Positions 40,843 to 48,504 of a DNA stretch of 64,000 nucleotides are shown here, in pieces. This stretch comes from an uncultured Kordia sp. (GTDB lineage: Bacteria > Bacteroidota > Bacteroidia > Flavobacteriales > Flavobacteriaceae). The notes beneath the pieces are model-generated. The model was not told the DNA's origin and did not search any database. It saw only the letters and a program-made list of their open reading frames with translations. A program made the position numbers and the translations under genes. Position 1 is the stretch's first letter. Each line of letters begins with the position of its first letter. The stretch lies in assembly GCF_947489565.1 (NCBI RefSeq), contig NZ_CANLEA010000006.1:62001-126000 (forward strand). Direction: 5' to 3'.

Positions 40843-41436
40843 TTAATTAGTGATAACTTCTTGTAGTTTTTCGATGTAGAATTCGCCACGAATTGGCGAT
40901 CCTACAAAAACTATTTTGTTGTCTTTTATGAGGAATGTTTGATAGGCTTTTAAGTCACTTATTTTATTGATAGGTTTGAACGTATTGGATTTATCCCATA
41001 AAAAAATAAAACTAGATTTTGCCTGATCGTACACTTGATACTTTAGTAACTCAATATCACCGCTTGTTATTAAAAATTCGATATCGAGTTTTTCTTCAAA
41101 TGTAGGATGTTTCTTTACCAATGCTTCCCATTTTTTTAAGTCATGAACACAGCTCGAACATTCTCCGTCTAAATAGGAAATAAGTGTGTATTTTTTTTTA
41201 CTATTTTGTATTTTAGAGAGTAAATCCACTTTTTCATTCGTCATGGTATTGTATAACTCCGTAGGAAGTTGCAAAGATTTCCCTTTCCATGCTTCTTGAA
41301 TTTTAGTATGTGCATCTTCGTATTTTTGTTGTTCAGCCGTAACGAATTCATTTTTAGAAAGAGTACTAACTATCAAAATAAAAGATCCTAAGATAGAGAT
41401 AGCAAACATGAGTGTATATGCAGAATTCTTAGTCAT
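40843..41436 (-). CDS. membrane-anchored thioredoxin-like CxxC protein (copy A)
   Basis: A 197-residue protein with one N-terminal transmembrane helix (SAYTLMFAISILGSFILIVSTL) and a periplasmic domain containing LISYLDGECSSCVHDLKKWEAL, with C-S-S-C at the thioredoxin-like active site, and ends VFVGSPIRGEFYIEKL. It overlaps the propeller gene copy A by 8 bp. Paralogue of 38104-38637. Confidence 0.7.
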   Translation of the reverse strand: MTKNSAYTLMFAISILGSFILIVSTLSKNEFVTAEQQKYEDAHTKIQEAWKGKSLQLPTELYNTMTNEKVDLLSKIQNSKKKYTLISYLDGECSSCVHDLKKWEALVKKHPTFEEKLDIEFLITSGDIELLKYQVYDQAKSSFIFLWDKSNTFKPINKISDLKAYQTFLIKDNKIVFVGSPIRGEFYIEKLQEVITN

Positions 41437-42484
41437 AGGTAGTGTATTTTTTAAGTAAAAATTCTCCTCGAGAATCTAATTCAATAACAAAAAATTCATG
41501 ATCGTTTTTTAATTCAATAGCAATTGCTCTGTTTTCTATTTTATAGGAAGTAATAAAATTTCCTTCCCAATCAAATACACAAACAACATCTGCAAAGTTT
41601 GCATTTCCTTGACCACGCGTTCTACCAGAGTACAATGTGTAAATTTTTTCATCAGAAGCACTTATATAAATATGACCAAAGCGTGTATCTTCTCCTTGTC
41701 CCATCACTGCATTTCCATCGACATTCATAACTTCATATATAGGATTGAAATTGCTATGTGTTTTAATACGTTTCATAGTATTATTTTTTAAATCATAGAT
41801 TTCTAATAAATCAGCATATCTGCTAATAATAGCAACTTTTGATTGGTCTGGTTTTACTTTTAAGATACTTTGATATGATATGTTGTGAATTGTTTGTGGA
41901 ATATTGCTTGATGGAGGTGAAAACATTGGAAATTTTTCATCAATAATAGTACCTTCAGTATTTGTGAAAATCAATCGGTTTCCTGATTCAGAAAAGGTTG
42001 TGCTGACAATAGTTTTTTCTTTTTCTATCCAATTTGGACTAAAGTTTTGATTTGCGTTTCCTTGAAAATAAATTTCAGTGTCATATGTATATGTTGGGAA
42101 AGCTAACGAATCTAAATGAAAAGAAACAAGCTTTGAAATGGTAAGATCATACGCCCAAAGTTTACCATTGCTAATATCAAGAGAAGATAAACTCAATAAT
42201 TCTCCTGGTCCTTTTCCTGCAATACCAATATTAGCAACATAGGTATTATTTAAAATGTCAATAACATGAATTCGTTTCAACGCTCTGGAATCTCCTAAAT
42301 AGAGATATGGCTCTTTATAAATCATTTTACTAGGATTGACTAACTCGGTAAATAGTAGTTTTTCACCTTTTATTGGTTTTGGAGTTTCTTCAATAGCTAG
42401 GGTATGGAAATTTGGTGTGTTTTTATCACTTTTACAGCTAATAATGGCAATTAAAAGAAATAATACGAGTACTTTTCTAATCAT
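41429..42484 (-). CDS. BF3164-type lipoprotein, 6-bladed beta-propeller (copy A)
   Basis: A 351-residue lipoprotein (LFLLIAIISCKSD, Cys near 17). Propeller signatures match copy B: YVANIGIAGKGPGELLSLSSLDI, LWAYDLTISKLVSF, YQSILKVKPDQSKVAIISRYADLLEIYD, RFGHIYISASDEKIYTLYSGRTRGQG, VCVFDWEGNFITSYKI. The shared gene pair (propeller then CxxC protein) with copy B shows an ancient block duplication around the peptide genes. Confidence 0.8.
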   Translation of the reverse strand: MIRKVLVLFLLIAIISCKSDKNTPNFHTLAIEETPKPIKGEKLLFTELVNPSKMIYKEPYLYLGDSRALKRIHVIDILNNTYVANIGIAGKGPGELLSLSSLDISNGKLWAYDLTISKLVSFHLDSLAFPTYTYDTEIYFQGNANQNFSPNWIEKEKTIVSTTFSESGNRLIFTNTEGTIIDEKFPMFSPPSSNIPQTIHNISYQSILKVKPDQSKVAIISRYADLLEIYDLKNNTMKRIKTHSNFNPIYEVMNVDGNAVMGQGEDTRFGHIYISASDEKIYTLYSGRTRGQGNANFADVVCVFDWEGNFITSYKIENRAIAIELKNDHEFFVIELDSRGEFLLKKYTTYD

Positions 42485-42548
42485 TATAAGGACTGGTTTA
42501 GTTAATTAAACATAGAATATATTTTGCAACAGAAGCTTATGATTTTCA

Positions 42549-42583
42549 TAAAAAAATCAGCCAAAATGAACTTGACTGATTTT
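42549..42583 (-). terminator. terminator-like hairpin after peptide 4
   Basis: AAAATCAG (42553-42560) and CTGATTTT (42576-42583) form an 8-bp stem; on the minus strand a run of T follows. It is 26 bp after the stop of the peptide gene 42609-42863. Confidence 0.6.
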
Positions 42584-42608
42584 ATATCCTATATAAGATA
42601 AATAGATG

Positions 42609-42863
42609 TTAATTATTTACAGGTGTGGCTCCTACAGGAATCGCATCAACTGGCTTTACTTCGAAACATGATCCACCATCTCTCTTCTTGTAAGAGTCTT
42701 CAACTTTTACACCGTCAATGATACAAGTCGATGTTAGTTCAGAACAGCAGGTTCCATCGGCAAAAGCTTGTTCGCCAAAAGTTACTGTTGAGGTGTTCAT
42801 ACTAAATACTAAAGCTAACATGAATAGCCCCGAAGCGATTGTTGTTAAAATTACTTTTTTCAT
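42609..42863 (-). CDS. exported Cys-rich NVEALA-like peptide 4 (diverged)
   Basis: An 84-residue peptide starting MKKVILTTIASGLFMLALVFS; an ATG 11 codons upstream is less likely because the signal sequence begins here. A predicted cleavage site A-F-A-D precedes D-G-T-C-C-S-E-L-T-S-T-C and later R-D-G-G-S-C-F, keeping the CC...C...DG(K/G)xC plan of peptides 1-3. The tail is Pro/Val/Ala-rich with no Cys. First peptide gene of the cassette, before the propeller copy A. Confidence 0.8.
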   Translation of the reverse strand: MKKVILTTIASGLFMLALVFSMNTSTVTFGEQAFADGTCCSELTSTCIIDGVKVEDSYKKRDGGSCFEVKPVDAIPVGATPVNN

Positions 42864-43134
42864 AATATTAAAGGTTTTTTTGGTTATTGATAACAAATAT
42901 GCAGAGTAGTTGCGCGCAGGTGTATTTCTGCATATTTGTCTTACTTAAATGTAGGATAAATAAAATGTGTATCAAAAAATCTTACATTGATTTTTTAAAT
43001 AACTGGCAATTAGTAAGTTAAATTGATAAATAAGGTAAGGTGAATCCGTAATATTTATCTTAAAAGGTGGATTTAAGAAGTAAAGTTTTTATGTAAGTAT
43101 TTTGTAAACAGTGTTTTATGTGAATTGTAGTTTA

Positions 43135-44193
43135 TTAAAAACTAAACCACAATTTCCCTTGTATTGTGTACTCAGGTACAAAACCAATAGCTCTAGAATC
43201 GTTAGAGAAGTGTCGATTATCTCCCATCACGAAAAAGTAGTTAAAAAGAAATGTATAACTGTTAATTTTTTCATTATCTAAATAAATGATGTCGTTTTGT
43301 ATGGAGATTGTTTTTTGAGTTTCCAAAGCAATGGCTTCTTCATAGAAAATGATATTTTCCATAGTAAGTTGTATGGTATTTCCTTTTTTTGGAATCGTTA
43401 TAGGTCCGTAAAAATCTCTAGTCCAATCAAAAACCTTCTCTTTAGGAAATATATTTTCAACGATTGTTTTTGGCAAATGAATATTTCGTGTAATCTTTTG
43501 TTGCACCTGTAAAGGGAGTTTTTTATACTCTGTGTTTGAGTATGTTTTTCCCGCAATAAAACCTTTCGTATCTTTTGTAATATAGTCAAAAACATACGTA
43601 GAAAGTTCTTCTTGTTGTTGTTCATTAATAGAAACGTTACTGTTTACAATCTGGATTGTTTCACCAGGTAAACCAATAATTCTTTTGATGAATTTTTTAG
43701 AGGAATTCTTCTTAAAGCTTTTAAAAACAATAATATCATTGCGTTCAATTTTTTCAAAACCACTTAAGCGATTATATGTTGTATCATTTGTTTTTTCAGA
43801 TGAAAATAGACTACCAAAAGGAACTTCAGTAATTGAATTTGGCATTTTAGGACCATAATCCAATTTATTAATCACAATCATCTCTCCTTTTGATAATATA
43901 CGTTCCATAGAGCTAGAGGGAATGGAATAAATTTCAAAAATGAAGATTCTAAAAAATATAGCCAATCCAATCGGGAAAATGAGATAAGTACTATATTTAA
44001 TAATTGTATAGGTGTTTTTAGTAAGTTTTCTCTTTAAGAATTTATATAAAAATTGTGTACTAATACAATCTATAAAAAGAACCAAGAGTAGTGAAACTAT
44101 AAAAAGTCTTGACCAAATGAAAAAGCATATAATAAGTCCGAAAAACAGTATGAATACTATTTTAGAAATATTACTTTTCAAAGATTTTGACAT
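43135..44193 (-). CDS. lepB: signal peptidase I (long form)
   Basis: A 352-residue membrane protein with two or three N-terminal transmembrane helices (about 10-50 and 65-90). The catalytic Ser is in IPSSSMERILSKGEMIVINKL and the Lys in KKFIKRIIGLPGETIQI; the C-terminal box is MGDNRHFSNDSRAIGFVP. It cleaves Sec signal peptides at the periplasmic face. A long insertion (about 200-290) is common in Bacteroidota LepB. Because it stands at the head of the exported-peptide cassette, it may be a dedicated copy; whether the genome has another lepB cannot be seen here. Confidence 0.93.
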   Translation of the reverse strand: MSKSLKSNISKIVFILFFGLIICFFIWSRLFIVSLLLVLFIDCISTQFLYKFLKRKLTKNTYTIIKYSTYLIFPIGLAIFFRIFIFEIYSIPSSSMERILSKGEMIVINKLDYGPKMPNSITEVPFGSLFSSEKTNDTTYNRLSGFEKIERNDIIVFKSFKKNSSKKFIKRIIGLPGETIQIVNSNVSINEQQQEELSTYVFDYITKDTKGFIAGKTYSNTEYKKLPLQVQQKITRNIHLPKTIVENIFPKEKVFDWTRDFYGPITIPKKGNTIQLTMENIIFYEEAIALETQKTISIQNDIIYLDNEKINSYTFLFNYFFVMGDNRHFSNDSRAIGFVPEYTIQGKLWFSF

Positions 44194-44296
44194 ATATGCG
44201 AAGTTTTACTTTTGTGTTAAGATATCAATTTTTACAAGAAATAGAAGGTGGTTGTTGAAAATTTAAGAGAAAATTTTACCTCTTTAAATATAAGTA

Positions 44297-45157
44297 TCAA
44301 CCCAATTCAAAAGTGGTAATTCCAAATATTTTATTTAAGTCTACTTTTGGTGGATTTCCATAATACATTCGTGCGCATTCAAAAATATAAGTAGCTTCAT
44401 ATTTATCCACAAGTGCTTTGGCAGCTTCATTTACCATAGGAATATCCAAACATAAAGATTCGCCTTGAACCGAATTTAAACAGGCTTTGTATAAAGTTTC
44501 TGCAATAGCAGGATTGTCAGCAAACAAAGGACATATTTTGTTTCCAGTAATTGTTTTTCGAACAATGGCGAAACCTTTTAATAGATTGTCTTCAACATAT
44601 TTGAATGTTTTAATATCAGTAAGTTGTAACCAAGGTTGTAAAAATTGCGGACGCGAAACTCCAAAACATTGTGCATCATACGCAAGAATAGCTTCGAAAT
44701 CAGTATTTTCAATGGCAGAAATATTTGCATCAACCGTAAAAGCGCATCCAATTTTTTCATAACGAACATCTCTAAAAGCAATTTCAAAGCCGCCTTCTTG
44801 GTAAAAAGGTTGCATTGCTACAACGCCGTCCATGCCAATAGCTGCATTTTTCTTCAGTCGAGACAATAGTTTATCGCGTCTTAAATACCATAACTTTCTT
44901 CCAATTCCGTGTGATCGGTAGGCAGGTTTTACAATAAAGAATCCCATAAATCCAAATGCGCCATCATACGAAACAATAGATCCGCCAGCTATGAGTTCGC
45001 CTTCGTAATGAAAACCATAAAAACCATCAGGATCGGTGGCAAAATATACATCAGCATCGTACGGGCCTGTATTCCAACCTTCTTGTTGTGCCCAATTGGC
45101 TAAGGTATTTACGCCGTTCAAGTCTAGTTTTTCAAATTGTAAATCGTCTATATTCAT
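44297..45157 (-). CDS. GNAT family N-acetyltransferase (two-domain)
   Basis: A 286-residue protein; the start MNIDDLQFEKLDL at 45157 is preferred to an ATG 14 codons upstream. GFFIVKPAYRSHGIGRKLWYLRRDKL is the acetyl-CoA-binding loop (R-x-x-G-x-G) near residue 80. The second half (about 140-270: FEAILAYDAQCFGVSRPQFLQPWL ... GFAIVRK ... CARMYYG) matches the C-terminal domain common to YitH/YjdJ-like GNAT proteins. Substrate unknown. Confidence 0.87.
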   Translation of the reverse strand: MNIDDLQFEKLDLNGVNTLANWAQQEGWNTGPYDADVYFATDPDGFYGFHYEGELIAGGSIVSYDGAFGFMGFFIVKPAYRSHGIGRKLWYLRRDKLLSRLKKNAAIGMDGVVAMQPFYQEGGFEIAFRDVRYEKIGCAFTVDANISAIENTDFEAILAYDAQCFGVSRPQFLQPWLQLTDIKTFKYVEDNLLKGFAIVRKTITGNKICPLFADNPAIAETLYKACLNSVQGESLCLDIPMVNEAAKALVDKYEATYIFECARMYYGNPPKVDLNKIFGITTFELG

Positions 45158-45234
45158 GGTAGGTATTACGTAAAAAAATGATTCACAACGAAGTTTCATT
45201 ATGAATCATATGAAAGTATATATTTTAAAGCAGT

Positions 45235-46506
45235 TTAACAACCACAACCACCAAAGATATTGATGTCCGTGTTTACTTTTCCATCTTTAGAAGTTAAGTG
45301 CATGGTTCCAGTATATTCTGGTCCGCCACCATCATTTTGTCCGTCTTTTGTCAACGAAAATTTTAAATCGTATTGATCGTTGTAATAATGTCTAAAATGA
45401 TCTCCCTTTTTAGGATCAGGATTTTCAGGTTTTTTACTTTTTAAGATCACATTCTTCCCGTTGATTTTAATAATTGCCTTGGCTTTTGGTGCGTCTTCAT
45501 AGGTTCCCATTACAAGTAAGGTATCATAATCATCAGGATGTGTACGGAATGAACAACTGCAACCATCTCTAAATTCGTCTGGCAAGCTATTGATGCTAGT
45601 GATTATCTGCATAGGTCTTGCAAAAGATGTCTTTTTATCAAGTGCACTTTCTTCAACAGCTGGTGCAATTTCTTCGGTAGCAGAAGTGGTTTCTTGTAGC
45701 GTAGTTTCTTTCCAAGCTCCGTTGACCATTTCTGGCTTTGCATTGAGTTGCATGAAGTGTTTTTTAATGCTTTGTGAACGCGTATATTCTTTTTTAGCGG
45801 TATAATCCTTCACGGTTTCAGTGAGTTCCATTTTTGGACTAGAATCGCCCATTTCAACAGTATAACTAAACTTACGTTCTTTTTGAAGATTTCTTTTGGC
45901 GTCCATGAGTTTGAACGTATAATAATATCCGTGTTCGCCAACTTCGGTTCTTTCAATTTCTATAATTTGATTGTCTTTTAAGTAGCTATAATTTACCGTT
46001 TCGGCATCACCACTTTCACTTTTTGTAATTCCTAAATCGGTCCATGATGAAATGTCAAATTTTCCAAAGTGGGCAAAGTCAAATTGCTTATCAGTAATGA
46101 TCCCGTTACCTTTTTCATCGCCTTTCTGTTGTACTGCACCACCATAAACCCAGCCTTCTTTGTTGTCTTTTGTGGTTACTTTCATCCAGTAATCGTCGTA
46201 TGCAACCCCGCGAAGTACAATAATTTCTTTTGTGTCAGATTTGGTACCTGTAAATTCCAAAGCATCTTCCGAAGTATACGTGCCTACAACTTTTCCTTTC
46301 GTATTTGCAGCATCTCGCACATTGATATTATCAACCCAAGCGTAATACGAATTGTCAACTTTAGGTGCTTCTTCAGTTTTTTTGACTTCTTCAGGGACAG
46401 TTTCTGTGCTTGTTTTTGATTTTTCTTTGGAATCACTTCCGCAGGAAATCATTAAAACTGTTATACAAAGCATGCACAGTTTTGAGGTAAAAGAATACAT
46501 TTTCAT
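45235..46506 (-). CDS. SH3-domain lipoprotein with C-terminal Cys motif
   Basis: A 423-residue lipoprotein (VLMISCGSDSKE). A low-complexity acidic/Lys/Thr linker (25-50) leads to a bacterial SH3 domain (about 55-125: YAWVDNINVRDAANTKGKVVGTYTSEDALEF ... WMKVTTKDNKEGWVYGGAVQ), a middle beta-rich region, and a C-terminal domain starting FRDGCSCSFRTHPDD that ends NIFGGCGC. Surface- or periplasm-anchored; function unknown. Divergent from the 46704 gene with the LytTR-like promoter C between them. Confidence 0.7.
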   Translation of the reverse strand: MKMYSFTSKLCMLCITVLMISCGSDSKEKSKTSTETVPEEVKKTEEAPKVDNSYYAWVDNINVRDAANTKGKVVGTYTSEDALEFTGTKSDTKEIIVLRGVAYDDYWMKVTTKDNKEGWVYGGAVQQKGDEKGNGIITDKQFDFAHFGKFDISSWTDLGITKSESGDAETVNYSYLKDNQIIEIERTEVGEHGYYYTFKLMDAKRNLQKERKFSYTVEMGDSSPKMELTETVKDYTAKKEYTRSQSIKKHFMQLNAKPEMVNGAWKETTLQETTSATEEIAPAVEESALDKKTSFARPMQIITSINSLPDEFRDGCSCSFRTHPDDYDTLLVMGTYEDAPKAKAIIKINGKNVILKSKKPENPDPKKGDHFRHYYNDQYDLKFSLTKDGQNDGGGPEYTGTMHLTSKDGKVNTDINIFGGCGC

Positions 46507-46604
46507 TTGATCGTTAGTTGGTTAAAATTGGGATTCAATTTAAGAAATAATAGAGGACTTAAAAAAAATCCTAGTTTAAAAAAGGTTTACATCAAAAAAG
46601 AAAA

Positions 46605-46672
46605 CATTCACTATACAAAAACTTCCATTCACTCATATTTTTTCTTTTTGAGTTGACAATCAGTCATTTTTG
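46605..46672 (+). promoter_or_regulatory. putative LytTR-regulated promoter C
   Basis: CATTCACTATAC (46605-46616) and CATTCACTCATA (46626-46637) repeat with a 21-bp period. A -7-like CATTTTTG (46665-46672) starts 39 bp after the second repeat, matching promoters A and B. A second direct repeat TTTTTGAGTTGA occurs at about 46645 and 46667 (22 bp). The gene starts at 46704, in front of the kinase/LytTR regulator genes. Confidence 0.6.
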
Positions 46673-46703
46673 AGTTGAAAATTAACCTAAAAGCATAGAA
46701 ATC

Positions 46704-47780
46704 ATGAGAGTAAACTTTTTTATTGTAAGCATGTTACTACTATTTGTAGGAACTGTATTTGCACAAGACTATGTACGCATTAAAAACCGCAATACAATTA
46801 ATGGTGATGTGTACGGAATACATATTGAAAATACGAGTGTAGAAGCTGGAACTATACAACCCAATTGGTGGTCTGCACAATGGGTTTTTGAAAAAATACC
46901 AGGATCCAAATATTACAAAATAAGGAATCGTTGGAAAAAGAATGGACGTGATGACTATTATTTACATCTTGTAAAAGGAAAATTAGAAGCTAGTAAACTG
47001 GTGAGACCAAATTTAAAGTGGGCACAATGGGCATTGGAAAAAGTAAGAGGAACTCCGTATTATAGAATCAGAAACCGTTATCATCTGATGCATTATATCT
47101 GGATTAGAATAGATAAAGGAATAGAGTTGACTGCTGGTAAAGTGAGTCCGTTTGAAAAATTAGCGCATTGGGAATTGGAAGGTTTTAATGAAAAAGCCGC
47201 TACAGTTGCACCCAAACAAAAAAAAGAAACGACAAGTGTTAGTACTGCAAGAAAAAATAACACTAAAAAATCCAATGTTAGCGCAACTCCCACAAAGAAG
47301 AAGAAACGAAAAAAAATGACAAAAATACGCGTAAAACTACTAAAACTGGTTTGTGAAGTGTCTGATGATGAAGGTATCAATAATAACGCAGATATGAGTC
47401 ATTTTAAAATGGAAGCAAAATTATTTCAGAAAAATTGTAAAGAAGATAATGTGAATTCATTAATAGGTAAAGGTATTGTATACAATTGGAAAGGTCGTCC
47501 AGATAAGGAAGTAGCTGAAGGAGATGTCATATATGGAGGAAAAAAAGATTATGTGGATTTATTGCTAGATGAAAGTTGTGGAACTAAATACAGTGTGAAG
47601 TTTGATGCAAGTGCTGTGGAACGAGATACTTCTAGTGCTGATGAAAAAGCACATAATTCAAAAACATTAATAGATACTAACGCAGAAGGAACTCACCAAA
47701 TCCGATTGGTTTCTAGCGATTTTACCTATAGAGTAGAATTTGAAATTAGTAAAATAGACTATTATGAAAATAAAAAGTAG
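46704..47780 (+). CDS. secreted three-repeat beta-trefoil-like protein
   Basis: A 358-residue protein with signal peptide MRVNFFIVSMLLLFVGTVFAQ. Residues about 22-165 contain three repeats of about 46 residues, each beginning with Y-[VKR]-[IR]-[KR]-N-R and ending with W-x-[FL]-E, as in ricin-type beta-trefoil (RICIN) carbohydrate- or lipid-binding domains. A Lys/Thr/Ser-rich linker (about 165-210) leads to a beta-rich C-terminal domain not recognised. Preceded by promoter C and followed by an unknown gene, a TPR histidine kinase and a LytTR regulator on the same strand, so it may be their output or sensor partner. Confidence 0.65.
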   Translation: MRVNFFIVSMLLLFVGTVFAQDYVRIKNRNTINGDVYGIHIENTSVEAGTIQPNWWSAQWVFEKIPGSKYYKIRNRWKKNGRDDYYLHLVKGKLEASKLVRPNLKWAQWALEKVRGTPYYRIRNRYHLMHYIWIRIDKGIELTAGKVSPFEKLAHWELEGFNEKAATVAPKQKKETTSVSTARKNNTKKSNVSATPTKKKKRKKMTKIRVKLLKLVCEVSDDEGINNNADMSHFKMEAKLFQKNCKEDNVNSLIGKGIVYNWKGRPDKEVAEGDVIYGGKKDYVDLLLDESCGTKYSVKFDASAVERDTSSADEKAHNSKTLIDTNAEGTHQIRLVSSDFTYRVEFEISKIDYYENKK

Positions 47781-47894
47781 TCGAAATTAAAATCATTATA
47801 ATCAATCATTTATCTTAATTTTTGCTAAATTAAAACGATAAAAACTTATTGTTGATTTATCAAGAATTAAGGTATTCAAAAACAACAACAAATT

Positions 47895-48482
47895 ATGTTA
47901 ATTAGATCATCAAGTATAATAACAGAAAAAATTTCATTTACGGTTCAAACGAAACTTCTATTAGAAGCCATAAACAATACTGATATTGGATTAGGAACTT
48001 CTGCGAATCCCATTTTAATAGATGGTTTTGTGTCTATTAACGATGCAAATTTATACGAATTCTTTAGTGGAGAAACTATTGCCTTTCAATTGGAATCCGA
48101 TTATGGAAAAGAAAAGGAATTTGACTTATTACCACTAGAATTGGTAGGTTGTCATATTCATAATGTTGGACAAGATTTTAATAGAAGATTTGTCTCACTT
48201 CCGAATCCTTGGGAAAACATTTTTGATACGGCACCCAAATCTATTATTAAACTTCCTGACGGTTCATTAAGCATTGAACCTATTGATAAGATATGTGCTA
48301 TTACTGTCGCAAAAGGATTGGATGATAAAGTTTTAGATACGTACGTTTCTTATAGAGTCGTCCTTAAATCAACAACTACGGTGAAAAATGCAGAAGGAAG
48401 AGAAATCCTGCGAACTTTTTATTTTGTAATTGATCCATTAATTAAAATTACATCTGGTCGCAAAGGTGGAGGAAAACTTTAG
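47895..48482 (+). CDS. hypothetical protein of the LytTR locus
   Basis: A 195-residue protein without signal peptide, predicted mainly beta (SITEKISFTVQTKLLLEAINNTDIGLGTSANPILIDGFVSI ... YVSYRVVLKSTTTVKNAEGREILRTFYFVIDPLIKITS). The closing YFVIDPLIKI strand recalls the end of AidA/PixA inclusion-body-type proteins, but the match is weak. It ends 22 bp before the histidine kinase start (48505), so the genes are probably co-transcribed. Unknown function. Confidence 0.55.
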   Translation: MLIRSSSIITEKISFTVQTKLLLEAINNTDIGLGTSANPILIDGFVSINDANLYEFFSGETIAFQLESDYGKEKEFDLLPLELVGCHIHNVGQDFNRRFVSLPNPWENIFDTAPKSIIKLPDGSLSIEPIDKICAITVAKGLDDKVLDTYVSYRVVLKSTTTVKNAEGREILRTFYFVIDPLIKITSGRKGGGKL

Positions 48483-48504
48483 AAATAAATATCTAAAAAC
48501 GTAT

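Noticed and set aside
46645-46680. TTTTTGAGTTGA direct repeat at 22 bp
   Set aside because: Overlaps the predicted promoter of the 46704 gene and has no second occurrence; probably part of promoter C rather than another operator.
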